DNA of 64,000 bases from Aquimixticola soesokkakensis (GCF_900172375.1 NZ_FWFS01000006.1:186001-250000), one strand, 5' to 3'. Shown: positions 26,265 to 37,238, numbered from the stretch's first letter. Notes: generated by a model from the sequence alone, not told the origin. Numbers and translations: made by a program.

Positions 26265-27518
26265 TCAGTCCTGCAAGACCACCAGAGCGTGGCGTTTTTT
26301 ACCCGCCGAGAGTTTCATCGGCTGCGCGAGATCTTCTGCGCGGATCATCAGGCCTGCGTCTTTTTGATCGCGGTCATTCACTTTGGCGCCATTGTCGGTG
26401 AAGAGGCGTTTGGCGTCTTTGCCCGAATTCGCAAGGCCGGAGCGGACGAAAAGCTGCACGATGGAGATGCCGTCGCCAAGGTCCTGGCGTGACAGGGTGA
26501 GGGTGGGCAGGTCCTCGCCCGCGCCGCCTTTTTCAAAGACCTCGCGCGCGGTGGCCTCGGCGGCCTGGGCGGCCTCTGTGCCGTGAAGCAGGGCGGTGAC
26601 TTCATTGGCGAGGATGATTTTCGCCGCATTGATTTCAGCGCCTTCGAGGGCACCGAGGCGGTCGCATTCGCTCACGGGCAGTTCGGTGTAGAGTTTGAGG
26701 AATTTGCCCGTGTCGGCATCGGTCGTGTTGCGCCAGAATTGCCAGAATTCATAAGGTGACAGCATTTCCGCATTCAGCCAGATCGCGCCGCCTTGGGATT
26801 TGCCCATTTTCTTGCCATCCGAGGTGGTCAGCAGTGGCGAGGTGAGCCCGTAGATTTCGTGATCGAGGACGCGGCGGGTAAGGTCGATCCCGTTGATGAT
26901 GTTGCCCCATTGATCCGAACCGCCCATTTGCAACAGGCAGCCGTAGCGGCGGTTGAGCTCAAGGAAATCATAGGCCTGCAGGATCATGTAGTTGAATTCG
27001 AGAAAGGACAGCGATTGTTCGCGGTCCAGACGCGATTTCACGCTTTCAAAGGACAGCATCCGGTTGACCGAGAAATGCCGCCCGATATCGCGCAGGAATT
27101 CGAGGTAGTTCAGGGTATCGAGCCATTCGGCATTGTTAAGCATGACCGCATCGCCCGCGCCCTCGCCATAGGACAGGTATTTTGCAAAGACCTGTTTCAT
27201 GCCGTCGATATTGGCGTCGATCTGGTCGTTGGTCAGCAGCGGACGCTCGTCGGCGCGAAAGGAGGGATCGCCCACTTTCGTGGTGCCGCCGCCCATCAGG
27301 GTGATCGGTTTGTGGCCGGTTTTTTGCAGCCAGCGCAGCATCATGATATTGAGCAGATGCCCGACATGCAGCGACTGTGCGGTGGCATCATAGCCGATAT
27401 AGGCGGGCACCACCCCTTTGATCAGAGCATCGTCCAGACCTTGATAATCGGTGCAGTCGGCCAAAAAGCCCCGCTCCATCATCACGGCAAGAAAGTCCGA
27501 CTTCGGGTGGTAGGTCAT
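26265..27518 (-). CDS. tyrS: Tyrosyl-tRNA synthetase
   Basis: 417-residue class I synthetase charging tRNA-Tyr. The HIGH motif appears as HVGH in [14 protein letters not shown], the second ATP motif as KMGKS in [12 protein letters not shown], and the tyrosine pocket as [13 protein letters not shown]-terminal S4-like RNA-binding domain (about 350-417, [19 protein letters not shown]) is complete. ATG at 27518 is preferred to the TTG six codons upstream. Divergent from anmK, with 66 nt between the starts. Confidence 0.96.
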   Translation of the reverse strand: MTYHPKSDFLAVMMERGFLADCTDYQGLDDALIKGVVPAYIGYDATAQSLHVGHLLNIMMLRWLQKTGHKPITLMGGGTTKVGDPSFRADERPLLTNDQIDANIDGMKQVFAKYLSYGEGAGDAVMLNNAEWLDTLNYLEFLRDIGRHFSVNRMLSFESVKSRLDREQSLSFLEFNYMILQAYDFLELNRRYGCLLQMGGSDQWGNIINGIDLTRRVLDHEIYGLTSPLLTTSDGKKMGKSQGGAIWLNAEMLSPYEFWQFWRNTTDADTGKFLKLYTELPVSECDRLGALEGAEINAAKIILANEVTALLHGTEAAQAAEATAREVFEKGGAGEDLPTLTLSRQDLGDGISIVQLFVRSGLANSGKDAKRLFTDNGAKVNDRDQKDAGLMIRAEDLAQPMKLSAGKKRHALVVLQD

Positions 27519-27584
27519 GGTGCAATTCCGTTCCAAGCGTCACTTGGGCCTGATATACCGACCGGGCGTAAAAAGGGAAAGACC

Positions 27585-28700
27585 ATGTTGGGAAATGACG
27601 CGATCTGGGCCTGTGGGACGATGTCGGGCACCTCGCTTGACGGGGTGGACGCCGCTCTGGTGCTGACGAATGGCGAGGAGATCAGCGGGTTTGGCGAGGT
27701 GGCTTTTCGCGCCTATAGCGCGGATGAGCGCGAGATGCTGCGCGCAGAGCTGGGGGCCTGGGAGGCGTCGGAGGCGCTGTGCGAGATGTTGGAAACCGCT
27801 CATGTTCAGGCCATTCACGGGCTGACGGGCTATGAGTTGATCGGGTTTCACGGCCAGACTTTGGCGCATGAGCCGCACGGGCGCGGCACCTATCAGGCGG
27901 GCGATGGCGCGGTGCTGGCAGAGGTGTTGAACCGGCCCGTCGTATGGGATTTTCGCACCTCGGATGTAAAACTCGGGGGGGAGGGGGCACCGCTGGCGCC
28001 TTTTTTCCACCACGCCTGTGCGCGCTACATCGGCGCGCAGGAGCCTGTGGCGTTTCTCAATCTTGGCGGGGTCGGCAATATCACATGGGTCGATCCGCGC
28101 CTGCGCAACCCTGCCGCCCCTGGCGCGCTTTTGGCCTTTGACACAGGCCCTGCGAATGCGCCGGTGAATGATCTGATGCGCCAGCGCCGCGCCCAGACCC
28201 AAGACGACGGTGGCCGCCTGGCGGCATCGGGCCGCGTGGCCGAGGGCGTGCTCGAGGCGTTTCTCGAACATCCGTATTTTTACCGCATGCCGCCTAAATC
28301 ACTGGATCGCAACGATTTTACCTCACTTCTTGATGGGGTGGCCGATCTGAGCGACGTCGATGCCGCCGCAACGCTCACCGCGGCCTGCGCGGCGTCGGTG
28401 GCGCGCGGGATGGACCATTGCCCCGTTGCGCCCGCGACGGTTTTTGTCACGGGCGGCGGGCGGCACAACGCGACCCTGATGGCGATGCTTGCGGCTGGGT
28501 TGGACTGTCCGGTGCGCCCCGTGGAGGACGTCGATCTCGACGGAGATATGCTTGAGGCACAGGCCTTTGCCTATCTTGCTGTGCGGGTTGCGCGCGGGTT
28601 GCCGACATCGTGCCCGGCCACCACGGGGGTGCGTGCCTGCGTCGGCGGCGGGCGCATCGCGCGCCCGACCCCGCGTTCCGCCGATGTGCATCTCGCCTGA
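27585..28700 (+). CDS. anmK: Anhydro-N-acetylmuramic acid kinase
   Basis: 371-residue AnmK of the ASKHA superfamily, which hydrolyses and phosphorylates 1,6-anhydroMurNAc during peptidoglycan recycling. Signatures: [15 protein letters not shown] (phosphate-1 motif) at residues 11-25, [20 protein letters not shown] and [14 protein letters not shown], then [10 protein letters not shown] near the C-terminus. ATG at 27585 has AAAGGGAAAG upstream; an open frame running far upstream is antisense to tyrS. The last 40 residues are Ala/Pro/Arg-rich and variable in the family. Confidence 0.95.
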   Translation: MLGNDAIWACGTMSGTSLDGVDAALVLTNGEEISGFGEVAFRAYSADEREMLRAELGAWEASEALCEMLETAHVQAIHGLTGYELIGFHGQTLAHEPHGRGTYQAGDGAVLAEVLNRPVVWDFRTSDVKLGGEGAPLAPFFHHACARYIGAQEPVAFLNLGGVGNITWVDPRLRNPAAPGALLAFDTGPANAPVNDLMRQRRAQTQDDGGRLAASGRVAEGVLEAFLEHPYFYRMPPKSLDRNDFTSLLDGVADLSDVDAAATLTAACAASVARGMDHCPVAPATVFVTGGGRHNATLMAMLAAGLDCPVRPVEDVDLDGDMLEAQAFAYLAVRVARGLPTSCPATTGVRACVGGGRIARPTPRSADVHLA

Positions 28701-28708
28701 CGCGGCGC

Positions 28709-28738
28709 AAAAAAAGGCCCCGCATCACCTGCGGGGCC
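28709..28738 (-). terminator. Terminator of eno
   Basis: GGCCCCGC (28716-28723) pairs with GCGGGGCC (28731-28738) around a 7-nt loop, with a run of seven A on the left that reads as U-tract on the minus strand, 24 nt after the eno stop. Confidence 0.88.
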
Positions 28739-28761
28739 TGTGAGTTTCATGTGCGCGACGC

Positions 28762-30129
<1,368 letters not shown>

Positions 30130-30182
30130 CTAACAGGGGTGAAATTGCACGTTAGCGGTAACATTTTTCGCGGCATCGCGCC

Positions 30183-31616
30183 TTACGTGCCACAAAATGT
30201 GCGCGCTACCACCTCGTCCTCGGTCGGGGGAAAGGCCAGCGCGCGGTTGTCCGACGATAGCGCAAAAGGGGTCTCGAAGGCCACGCGCAGCCGCTCGAAA
30301 GGGGCCATGTCGCCGCCGACAGCCGCCTGAATGGCCTGTTCGATGCGGTGCGTGCGCGGAATTACGGCAGGGTTTGCCGCGCGCATGACCGCCAGTGGAT
30401 CCGCTTCCTGCGCGATCCGCGCGCGCCATTTGGCTTCCCACAGATCAAAAGCCGCCGGATCGCTGAACTGGTCGCGCGCACCCCCTGCGCCCAGCGCATA
30501 AAATGTATTGGTGAAATCGGCTTGCCCCGCAGCCATCAGATCCAGCAGTTCCTTGGCCAAGGCTTTGTCGCCCGCCTTCGGTTGGGCAATCCCCAGCTTC
30601 GCTGCAAAGACGTGTTCCCACGCCAGATGATAGCGCGCTGCAAAACTGTTGATCACCTCGGTGAGGGCCGCAATCGCCGTCTCCGCCTCTTCTTCGGTTT
30701 TGGCCATGATCCCGACAAGGCTGGAGGCCAGTTGCGCCAAATTCCACCCCGCCACATTCGCCTGATTGGAATAGGCATAGCGCCCCTGCGTGTCGATCGA
30801 GGAATAGACCGCATCGGGGTGATAGGTATCGATGAAAGCGCAGGGCCCATAGTCGATTGTTTCGCCCGAAATCGTCATGTTGTCGGTGTTCATGACGCCA
30901 TGCACAAACCCCAGTCCCATCCATTTGGCGATCAGCTCGGCCTGCGCCTGCACCACCGAAATCACCAGGCCCAGCGGTCCCTTGGCCTGAGGAAAATGCC
31001 GCGCAAGCGCGAAATCCGTCAGGACTTCAAGACTGTCAAAATCCCCGCGTGCGGCAAAATATTGAAACGTACCGATCCGCAGATGCGAACTGGCAACACG
31101 CACCAGAATTGCCCCCGGATAGGCCTGCTCGCGCTGAACGCGCGCGCCGGTGGACACGGCGGCCAACGCGCGCGTCGTGGGCACACCCACGCTGTGCATC
31201 CACTCACTCACCAGATATTCACGCAACACTGGCCCCAACCACGCGCGCCCGTCGCCATTGCGCGAATAGGCGGTGCGCCCGGATCCTTTCAACACAAGAT
31301 CGCGCAGCCCTGCCTTGCTGGCAACTTCGCCCAAAAGCACGGCACGCCCGTCCCCCAAACGCGCAACCCAGCCGCCGAACTGATGCGCAGCATAGACCTG
31401 CGCCAAAGGTTCCGACCCTGTAGCCACGGCATTTCCAGCCAGAACCGCAACCCCTTCAGGCGAGGCAAGCCACTGCGGGTCAATGCCTAGATCCCTTGCC
31501 AGACCATCGTTCAGCGCCAGCAGTGCGGGGGCAGGAACGGGCTCCGGTGCCACATGGGTGAAAAAGGCCGCAGGCAGGCGCGCGTAGGAATTCTGGAAGG
31601 GAATATGCTGTGTCAT
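30183..31616 (-). CDS. selO: SelO/YdiU family protein adenylyltransferase
   Basis: 477-residue SelO pseudokinase, a family that AMPylates proteins in response to redox stress. Conserved blocks are AQVYAAHQFGGWVARLGDGRA (cited in part), LKGSGRTAYSRNGDGRA, VRVASSHLRIGTFQYF and GVMNTDNMTISGETIDYGPC, which holds the metal-binding Asn/Asp. The bacterial family has 460-490 residues. ATG at 31616 is used; a GTG three codons upstream is possible. The C-terminus of some homologues carries Sec/Cys-x-Cys, but here it ends DEVVARTFCGT with a single Cys. Confidence 0.93.
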   Translation of the reverse strand: MTQHIPFQNSYARLPAAFFTHVAPEPVPAPALLALNDGLARDLGIDPQWLASPEGVAVLAGNAVATGSEPLAQVYAAHQFGGWVARLGDGRAVLLGEVASKAGLRDLVLKGSGRTAYSRNGDGRAWLGPVLREYLVSEWMHSVGVPTTRALAAVSTGARVQREQAYPGAILVRVASSHLRIGTFQYFAARGDFDSLEVLTDFALARHFPQAKGPLGLVISVVQAQAELIAKWMGLGFVHGVMNTDNMTISGETIDYGPCAFIDTYHPDAVYSSIDTQGRYAYSNQANVAGWNLAQLASSLVGIMAKTEEEAETAIAALTEVINSFAARYHLAWEHVFAAKLGIAQPKAGDKALAKELLDLMAAGQADFTNTFYALGAGGARDQFSDPAAFDLWEAKWRARIAQEADPLAVMRAANPAVIPRTHRIEQAIQAAVGGDMAPFERLRVAFETPFALSSDNRALAFPPTEDEVVARTFCGT

Positions 31617-31651
31617 AATCTTCACTTAATCATGCCGGGCGCGTCTTCTAG

Positions 31652-31726
31652 CTTCTTTCGGATAAAAATACCCGATGTTGCGCCTTTGGCAGCGGTCGCG
31701 CCGTGGGTATTTGGGTCCGAAAGAAG
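31652..31726. repeat. Inverted pair of the 22-bp repeat (copies 2 and 3)
   Basis: CTTCTTTCGGATAAAAATACCC is at 31652-31673 and the opposite-orientation copy GGGTATTTGGGTCCGAAAGAAG at 31705-31726, 31 nt apart. The pair can form a 22-bp stem with three mismatches in the centre. Copy 3 is 13 nt after the nucleoside hydrolase stop, so the structure may stabilise or end that transcript. Copy 2 is the exact complement of the repeat after tyrS. Confidence 0.8.
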
Positions 31727-31739
31727 CCAAAGGGCAGGG

Positions 31740-32675
31740 CTACAGCCGGCCGATCCGCGTTATCAGCAGGTCGAAAAACCGTGTTGCATCTACTGTGCCG
31801 ATAAACAGCGCGTTGGCGGCGCGGTCGGTGACACCCCACCAGTCAGCCACGGTCATGCCACGCGTGAGCGGGCTGTGGACCTCGATCTCAACGTTGATGT
31901 GACGGCCTTCGTAGAGCGTCGGGTCGATGAGATAGGCAATGGTGGCCGGATCATGCAGCGGCGCGCCCTTTGATCCGTATTTTTTAAGATCGAAGCGCTC
32001 GGAAAAATTGATCCAGCTTGCCACGACTGCGCCCACAGGTGTGCCCATCTGTGCAAAGCGGTCGACCACATCGGCGGTGACGAGCGCCTTATGGGTGACA
32101 TCCAGTGGCATGACTGTGATTTTTGCGCCGGATTTAAACACGATGTCAGCGGCTTCCGGGTCGACGTAGATGTTGAACTCTGCCGCGGGGGTGATGTTTC
32201 CCACCTCGAAATAAGCGCCCCCCATCAGCACGATTTCCTGCACGCGCTCCTTGATGTCGGGCGCGCGTTCAAAGGCCGTGGCGATGTTCGTGAGGGGGCC
32301 GATAGGCACAAGGGTCACGGTGCCGGCGGGTTCGGCGCGCAGGGTTTGGATGATGAAATCCACACCGTGTTGTGCTTGCAGTGGCATCACCGGGGCGGGC
32401 AATGCGATGCCGTCCAACCCGGTTTTGCCATGCACATGTTCGGCCGTCACCAAATCCTTGGCCATCGGTTTTTCGCAGCCCGCAAAGACCGGCACATCGC
32501 TGCGTCCTGCCAGTTCCAGCACTTTGCGGCCATTGTCGGCCGTTCGCGCCAGGGGGACGTTCCCCGCGACAATCGTGAGCCCGAGCAGGTCGATTTCGGG
32601 GGAGGCCACTGCCAGCAGAATCGCGACCGCGTCGTCTTGTCCGGGGTCGGTGTCGATGATGATCTTGCGCGCCAT
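31740..32675 (-). CDS. Inosine/uridine-preferring nucleoside hydrolase
   Basis: 311-residue Ca2+-dependent nucleoside hydrolase splitting ribonucleosides into base and ribose for salvage. The Ca-binding N-terminal motif IIDTDPGQDDAVAI (residues 5-18) replaces the common DTDPGxDD, and VTLVPIGPLTNIA, VLMGGAYFEVGNITPAAEFNIY and the C-terminal DWWGVT complete the family pattern. The start at 32675 is the first residue of a typical N-terminus. It is alone on its strand; the small lipoprotein gene upstream is separated by about 120 nt. Confidence 0.94.
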   Translation of the reverse strand: MARKIIIDTDPGQDDAVAILLAVASPEIDLLGLTIVAGNVPLARTADNGRKVLELAGRSDVPVFAGCEKPMAKDLVTAEHVHGKTGLDGIALPAPVMPLQAQHGVDFIIQTLRAEPAGTVTLVPIGPLTNIATAFERAPDIKERVQEIVLMGGAYFEVGNITPAAEFNIYVDPEAADIVFKSGAKITVMPLDVTHKALVTADVVDRFAQMGTPVGAVVASWINFSERFDLKKYGSKGAPLHDPATIAYLIDPTLYEGRHINVEIEVHSPLTRGMTVADWWGVTDRAANALFIGTVDATRFFDLLITRIGRL

Positions 32676-32798
32676 TTTTGGTCTCCGAAGCTGTGTTCGG
32701 GGCGAGGGTGGCGCGCGGCGCGGGGGATGTAAAGCGGCAAGGCGCGCGCCTGGGCGCGAGAATTTCTCAGCGCCGGATACGGTGCGCCCCGCGAGGTC

Positions 32799-33290
32799 TC
32801 AGGGGCGCAGGCTGCGGGTCACATTGCCCGCTTGCACAACGATTTCCGTGGCTTGCAGCAGTTGGGCGTTGGAGAGGGTGACGGCCACATTCAGCGCCGA
32901 TTGCGCGGCAGATGTTGCGGGCATCGCCGTGCTTGGGGGGCGAATGCGAAACGCGTAGGTCAGGCGGTTTGGCAGGCCCTCGTCGATTTCGACCAGTTCG
33001 GCGTCGTAATAGCCCTGCGTGGGGACGCGCCCGCTTGCCACAAGGATCGCGCCGGTCTGCGTGCGTTGCAGGCTCAGCCCCGTCATCTGTGCGATCAGGG
33101 GGCGGGTGTCCACGAAGGCAACATAGCCTTTGCGCGGGGCCAGTGTCGGCAGCACGATCGCGCCGCTGTCGCTTGTCACCACATCGGGGGTGCTATCGAC
33201 CCAGTTGCGCGGGTTGAAGCGCGAGTCCCGCACGCTGGCGCAGCCCGCAAGAAGAGAGGCCGCAGTGAACAGGATGATAAGGTTGCGCAT
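32799..33290 (-). CDS. Small outer-membrane-type lipoprotein, unknown function
   Basis: 163-residue protein with a lipoprotein signal: basic MRN, hydrophobic LIILFTAASL, lipobox LAGC with Cys17 as lipidation site. The mature part has TPDVVTSDSGAIVLPTLAPR and a beta-rich second half; I recognise no named family. ATG at 33290 has GGGAG five bases upstream, whereas the longer frame to 33407 is antisense leader. Divergent from sufE. Confidence 0.8.
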   Translation of the reverse strand: MRNLIILFTAASLLAGCASVRDSRFNPRNWVDSTPDVVTSDSGAIVLPTLAPRKGYVAFVDTRPLIAQMTGLSLQRTQTGAILVASGRVPTQGYYDAELVEIDEGLPNRLTYAFRIRPPSTAMPATSAAQSALNVAVTLSNAQLLQATEIVVQAGNVTRSLRP

Positions 33291-33436
33291 TTTCACTCCC
33301 CGAAAGCTTTGTCTTTGCCTAGCCCATTGCGCGCGGCTTGAAAAGCCTGAGCTGGCGCGGGCTGGACGCGCGCGGCTCTGCGCCTTACATGACGGGGGAG
33401 TTTTCACGACAACCCGCGCAAGCGGCGGAGATCACC

Positions 33437-33847
33437 ATGGCCACCGAAGCATTTGACGACCTTGCCGACACGTTTGATTTTCTTGACGATTGGGAAGATC
33501 GCTATCGCCATGTGATCGAGATAGGCAAGGCGTTTCCCCCGCTGCCCGAGGCGCTCAAAGTCCCCGCCACCAAGGTCGAGGGCTGTGCCTCTCAGGTCTG
33601 GATCGTGCCGCGCATCGACGCGGGGGCCTTTGATTTTGCAGGCGAAAGTGACGCGATGATCGTGCGCGGCCTGATTGCGGTGCTGCATGCGCTCTATGCG
33701 GGGCTGACGCCGGATGAGGTTCTGAAGGTGGATGCGCAAGCGGAACTCACGCGCATCGGCCTGTCGGATCACCTCTCCGCGCAGCGGTCGAACGGGGTGC
33801 GCGCGATGATCGAGCGCATCCGCGCCTTTGCGGCGGGTAACGCCTAA
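33437..33847 (+). CDS. sufE: SufE family Fe-S cluster assembly protein
   Basis: 136-residue SufE-like protein that accepts persulfide sulfur from a cysteine desulfurase. The conserved Cys lies in VEGCASQVWIVP (C52), within the flexible loop typical of the family, preceded by the N-terminal helical region WEDRYRHVIEIGK. ATG at 33437 has GGAG with a 6-nt spacer. No suf genes are adjacent, so it is an orphan copy. Its 3' end overlaps the convergent DUF1638 gene by 4 nt. Confidence 0.93.
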   Translation: MATEAFDDLADTFDFLDDWEDRYRHVIEIGKAFPPLPEALKVPATKVEGCASQVWIVPRIDAGAFDFAGESDAMIVRGLIAVLHALYAGLTPDEVLKVDAQAELTRIGLSDHLSAQRSNGVRAMIERIRAFAAGNA

Positions 33848-34479
33848 ATTGCGGCTTCCAGCGCGCGCGACAGGTCGCCGTAGCCGGTAAAGCGCCGCTC
33901 GAAGGCGAGGCCCAGTCGCGCCGCTGCGGCCTGTGCCTGCGCGGTCAGAGCGGCGTCTTCGGACTGGGCCAGATAGACCAGTTTTTCGTAATTGCCGAAA
34001 TACATGTCCAAAAGCTGCGGGTGGCGGTCAAGGCCAAGCGGCTGCCAGACAAAGGCGTCAAACTGGCGGGCGAGGAAGTCGGTGAGGTAGAAACTTGTGA
34101 CCTCGTCGCGCGCCGCAAAGGCGGTCAGCCCGTCGAAAAACGCATAGCAATGGGGGCCTGCGATCATCTTGACCCCCATCCGCGCGCAGGCTTTGGCCAA
34201 GTCACCGCCGGTGCCGCAATCGGCGTAGGCTACGAAGATTTCCAAGCCGTCGCGCGCATGGGTTTGTACTGCGTCCTCAACGGCTTGCGTTATTTTGTTC
34301 GGGTGGTTGTGGAGGATGGCGGGAAGGCAGGTCAGGCGGACATGCGACCAGCCGTTCACCGCGATCAGCGCCAGAATTTCGCGCGCCAAAGCCCCGCAGG
34401 CGATCACCAGAACCGACGGCTGCGCACTGCCCGCAACATAGCCTGTGTCGCGCAAGATATCGTCAGCGGGCAGGTGCAT
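33844..34479 (-). CDS. DUF1638 domain protein
   Basis: 211-residue DUF1638 protein. Notable conserved-looking features are VLVIACGALAREIL near the N-terminus, LPAILHNHPNKI, YADCGTGGDL, GPHCYAFFDG and a C-terminal YFGNYEKLVYLAQSED. Several Cys/His (IACGA, LHNHP, ADCGT, PHCY) could bind metal or a corrinoid. Its ATG overlaps the YbjQ-like stop (ATGA), and the group continues upstream to a corrinoid protein. In Rhodobacteraceae this family occurs near corrinoid methyltransferases; a role in methionine synthesis or B12 handling is inference. Confidence 0.85.
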   Translation of the reverse strand: MHLPADDILRDTGYVAGSAQPSVLVIACGALAREILALIAVNGWSHVRLTCLPAILHNHPNKITQAVEDAVQTHARDGLEIFVAYADCGTGGDLAKACARMGVKMIAGPHCYAFFDGLTAFAARDEVTSFYLTDFLARQFDAFVWQPLGLDRHPQLLDMYFGNYEKLVYLAQSEDAALTAQAQAAAARLGLAFERRFTGYGDLSRALEAAI

Positions 34480-34823
34480 CAGGCTTTGGGCGCAAGTTTC
34501 ACCGCCGTGCCGTAGCACAGCACTTCGGAGGCGGTTTGTTGGATGGCCGAGGTTTGCATCCGCACGGCGACCACCGCATCCGCGCCCATGGCTTGGGCTT
34601 CGGCCAGCATCCGGTCCATCGCCTGTTCGCGTGCGCCCGCAAGCAGGGAGGCGTATTCTTTTACCTCGCCGCCGACGAGATTGCGCAGCGAGGCCACGAT
34701 ATCGGAGCCGATGTGTTTGGCGCGCACGGTGGAGCCGCGCACAAGGCCAAGCGTTTGCACGATCTCGAAACCGGCGACCGTTTCGGAGGTCGCGATCACA
34801 AGGTTACTTTTGGATGCGGTCAT
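34479..34823 (-). CDS. YbjQ/UPF0145 family protein
   Basis: 114-residue YbjQ-like (heavy-metal-binding domain) protein of unknown biochemical role. VIATSETVAGFEIVQTLGLVRGSTVRA is the conserved N-terminal block, and ADAVVAVRMQTS with GTAVKL completes the pentameric alpha/beta fold. Coupled at both ends: the start lies 20 nt inside the small membrane protein gene and the stop overlaps DUF1638. Length is normal (about 105-115). Confidence 0.92.
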   Translation of the reverse strand: MTASKSNLVIATSETVAGFEIVQTLGLVRGSTVRAKHIGSDIVASLRNLVGGEVKEYASLLAGAREQAMDRMLAEAQAMGADAVVAVRMQTSAIQQTASEVLCYGTAVKLAPKA

Positions 34824-35019
34824 AGTGGCTGTCCTCTTTGCTGGTCACACGCTCCTCGATCACCCGCAACACAACATAGGCGACGAGTCCCGTGGGGATC
34901 ATCACCAATAGCGCAAAGGGTGTGGTGAGCGTCACGGTGATCAGCGACGCGACCCAGATGCTTGCGCCCGCTGCAACGATGACGACGATCAGGATCAGAA
35001 CGAAACGGTCAAGCGGCAT
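34804..35019 (-). CDS. Small two-TM membrane protein, unknown
   Basis: 71-residue protein with two predicted TM segments (FVLILIVVIVAAGASIWVA and FALLVMIPTGLVAYVVL) and a charged C-terminal tail RVIEERVTSKEDSHYDRIQK. No family recognised. Its reading frame overlaps the YbjQ gene by 20 nt, so the two are co-translated. Upstream, 185 nt separate it from the corrinoid protein gene and hold a 13-bp minisatellite. Confidence 0.7.
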   Translation of the reverse strand: MPLDRFVLILIVVIVAAGASIWVASLITVTLTTPFALLVMIPTGLVAYVVLRVIEERVTSKEDSHYDRIQK

Positions 35020-35064
35020 GTGGGGCTCCGATGTGACATCATCCTCATGAAATGGGGATGTTCT

Positions 35065-35129
35065 GGCCCATCTGCAAGGCCCATCTGCGCGGCCCGTTTA
35101 TAAGGCCCGTCTATAAGGTCCGTGTGCAG
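35065..35129. repeat. 13-bp minisatellite, five units
   Basis: Five consecutive 13-mers on the consensus GGCCCRTYTRYAA occur at 35065, 35078, 35091, 35104 and 35117. Units 1-2 differ at the last two bases, units 3-4 at one base and unit 5 is more diverged. It lies after the corrinoid gene stop and upstream of the next gene of the group. Confidence 0.9.
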
Positions 35130-35204
35130 GGCTTGAAGACGGGGCTTTGGAACGGGCTTGAGCTCCAACGCACACAGGCCCGGCCCGTTGCGCCCAGGGG
35201 CCTC

Positions 35205-35900
35205 TCAGCCCGCGACGTTATGCTTGCGCGCCATCAGTTCCTTGGCGGTTTGCACCGCTATCGCGGCGTCATCGCAATAGGCGTCTGCGCCGATGGCCTT
35301 GCCGAATTCTGCGTTCAGCGGGGCACCGCCGACCAGCACGATGTAGTCGTCGCGCTTGCCCATTTCGGTAAGCTGATCGATCACAACCTTCATGTAGGGC
35401 ATGGTCGTTGTGAGCAGGGCAGACATGCCCAGGATCTGTGCGTCTTCGGATTGCAGCGCGCCGATGTAATCCTCGGCGGGGTTGTTGATGCCAAGATCGA
35501 CGATCTCGAAACCCGCGCCTTCCATCATCATCGCAACCAGGTTCTTGCCGATGTCATGGATATCGCCCTTGACCGTGCCGATGACCATTTTGCCCATCTT
35601 GGGCGCCCCAGTTTCGACCAGAAGCGGTTTTAGGATGGCCATGCCGCCCTTCATCGCATTGGCGGCCAGCAGCACTTCGGGGACGAACAGGATACCGTCG
35701 CGAAAATCATCGCCGACGATCTGCATGCCCGCGACCAGCGATTTGGTCAGGATGTCATAGGGCGTCCAGTTGCGTTCCAAAAGAATGCGCACCGCCTCCT
35801 CGATTTCCTCTTTCATCCCGTCGTAGAGGTCGTCTTTCATCTGGTCGACAAGCTCGTCGTCGTTCAGGTCGGAAAGGATCAGATCATCATCGTCGGACAT
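35205..35900 (-). CDS. Corrinoid (B12)-binding protein, methyltransferase type
   Basis: 231-residue two-domain corrinoid protein. Residues 1-100 are the helical cap (B12-binding domain 2 type, with LLERNWTPYDILTKSLVAGM and FVPEVLLAANAM), and 101-231 the Rossmann-like B12 domain with the base-off motif GDIHDIGKNLV (DxHxxG, His ligand to cobalt), GLGINNP-like DLGINNPAED, LGMSALLTTTMP and VLVGGAPLN. It resembles MtbC/MtmC and the B12 module of MetH. The acidic N-terminus (DDDDLILSDLNDDEL) is unusual. ATG at 35900 has AGGAG upstream. Confidence 0.94.
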   Translation of the reverse strand: MSDDDDLILSDLNDDELVDQMKDDLYDGMKEEIEEAVRILLERNWTPYDILTKSLVAGMQIVGDDFRDGILFVPEVLLAANAMKGGMAILKPLLVETGAPKMGKMVIGTVKGDIHDIGKNLVAMMMEGAGFEIVDLGINNPAEDYIGALQSEDAQILGMSALLTTTMPYMKVVIDQLTEMGKRDDYIVLVGGAPLNAEFGKAIGADAYCDDAAIAVQTAKELMARKHNVAG

Positions 35901-36109
35901 GGGAAGGTCTCCTGAGCCGCCAGCTAAAATGCCAGCGCAGCGGTGTTTCGCCGCCAAAGCGGTGCTTGTGCGAGATATGCGATAAATTCCGTCTCAGGGC
36001 AATGGTTTGCACCCGAAACACAGGGAAAAAGCGGCTTGAGATCAGGAATTTTGCGCCAAAGTTTCAAACCCCTCTGGCGAGTGTTCCTATTTCGTTCTAA
36101 CCTTGCGGC

Positions 36110-37198
36110 ATGGAACACGCAGAATCGAGCCTCCCCCTTGGTCTAGAGATGCGCGCGCGCGGCGCAAGCACCAATGAGACCCCGCGTTTTGAACAGTTGA
36201 CGCGCAGTTTTGCGAGCGACGGCTGGGATATTCCCTATGAGGGCGGGGTGGTGCGCACGACTTTGGCGCGCGAGGAGCCGCGCCGCGTGATCACCCGCAA
36301 CAGCTCGCCCGATATCCCCTTTGACCGCTCGATCAACCCCTATCGCGGGTGCGAGCATGGCTGCACCTATTGCTTTGCGCGGCCAACCCATGCGTGGTTG
36401 GGCCTTTCGGCGGGGCTTGATTTCGAAACGCGGCTGGTGGCCAAAACCAATGTTGCCGCCCAGCTCGAGCGTGAGTTGCGCCACCCCAATTACGCGGTCG
36501 CACCGATTGCCATCGGCACGAATACCGATCCCTATCAACCGGTTGAAGCCCGCGAAAAGACGATGCGCGCGATTGTGCAGGTGCTGTCGGATTACAATCA
36601 TCCGCTGATGATCACCACCAAGGGCACGTTGATCGAACGCGATCTGGACCTGCTTGCGCCAATGGCGCGGCGCGGCTTGTTGAATGTCGGGATTTCGCTG
36701 ACCACGCTTGGCACGACCCTGTCGCGCCAGTTGGAACCGCGCGCCCCCACGCCCGCGCGCCGTTTGAAAACCATCCGCATGTTGGCCGATGCGGGCATTC
36801 CGGTGCGGGTCATGGTGGCCCCCGTGATCCCCGGTCTGAGCGATCACGAACTTGAGGCGATCCTGGGCGCGGCGCGCGGTGCGGGCGCGCGGGCGGCCAG
36901 TTGGATCATGCTGCGCTTGCCGCTGGAAGTGTCGCAATTGTTTCAAGACTGGCTCGCGACCCATGTGCCCGAGCGCAAGGAAAAGGTCATGCGCCGCATT
37001 CGCGAAATGCACGGCGGCAAGGACTATGCGGCCAATTGGGGCAAGCGGATGCGCGGGGAAGGCGAATTCGCAGAGCTGATCGGCAAACGGTTCGAGATCG
37101 CGACAACCCGTCTGGGGTTCGAGGACAGCTTGCCCAAGCTCACATCGGCACTTTTTGCCTGCCCCGAACGCAAGGGCGACCAACTGTCTCTTTTCTAA
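36110..37198 (+). CDS. PA0069-family radical SAM protein
   Basis: 362-residue radical SAM protein. The cluster motif is CEHGCTYC (CxxxCxxC) at about residue 84-91, after NPYRGCEHG; NTDPYQPVEA follows, and ITTKGTLIERD, VGISLTTL and MVAPVIPGLSD are typical of this SplB-related family. The substrate is unknown. ATG at 36110 has no strong ribosome site. It is convergent with the homocysteine methyltransferase and has its own terminator. Confidence 0.92.
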   Translation: MEHAESSLPLGLEMRARGASTNETPRFEQLTRSFASDGWDIPYEGGVVRTTLAREEPRRVITRNSSPDIPFDRSINPYRGCEHGCTYCFARPTHAWLGLSAGLDFETRLVAKTNVAAQLERELRHPNYAVAPIAIGTNTDPYQPVEAREKTMRAIVQVLSDYNHPLMITTKGTLIERDLDLLAPMARRGLLNVGISLTTLGTTLSRQLEPRAPTPARRLKTIRMLADAGIPVRVMVAPVIPGLSDHELEAILGAARGAGARAASWIMLRLPLEVSQLFQDWLATHVPERKEKVMRRIREMHGGKDYAANWGKRMRGEGEFAELIGKRFEIATTRLGFEDSLPKLTSALFACPERKGDQLSLF

Positions 37199-37205
37199 CG
37201 AAACA

Positions 37206-37238
37206 GGGCCGCAACGGTGTCGCGCGCGGCCCTCTTTG
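37206..37238 (+). terminator. Terminator of the radical SAM gene
   Basis: GGGCCGC (37206-37212) pairs with GCGGCCC (37226-37232) around a 13-nt loop, followed by TCTTT. It lies eight bases after the stop codon. Confidence 0.6.
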
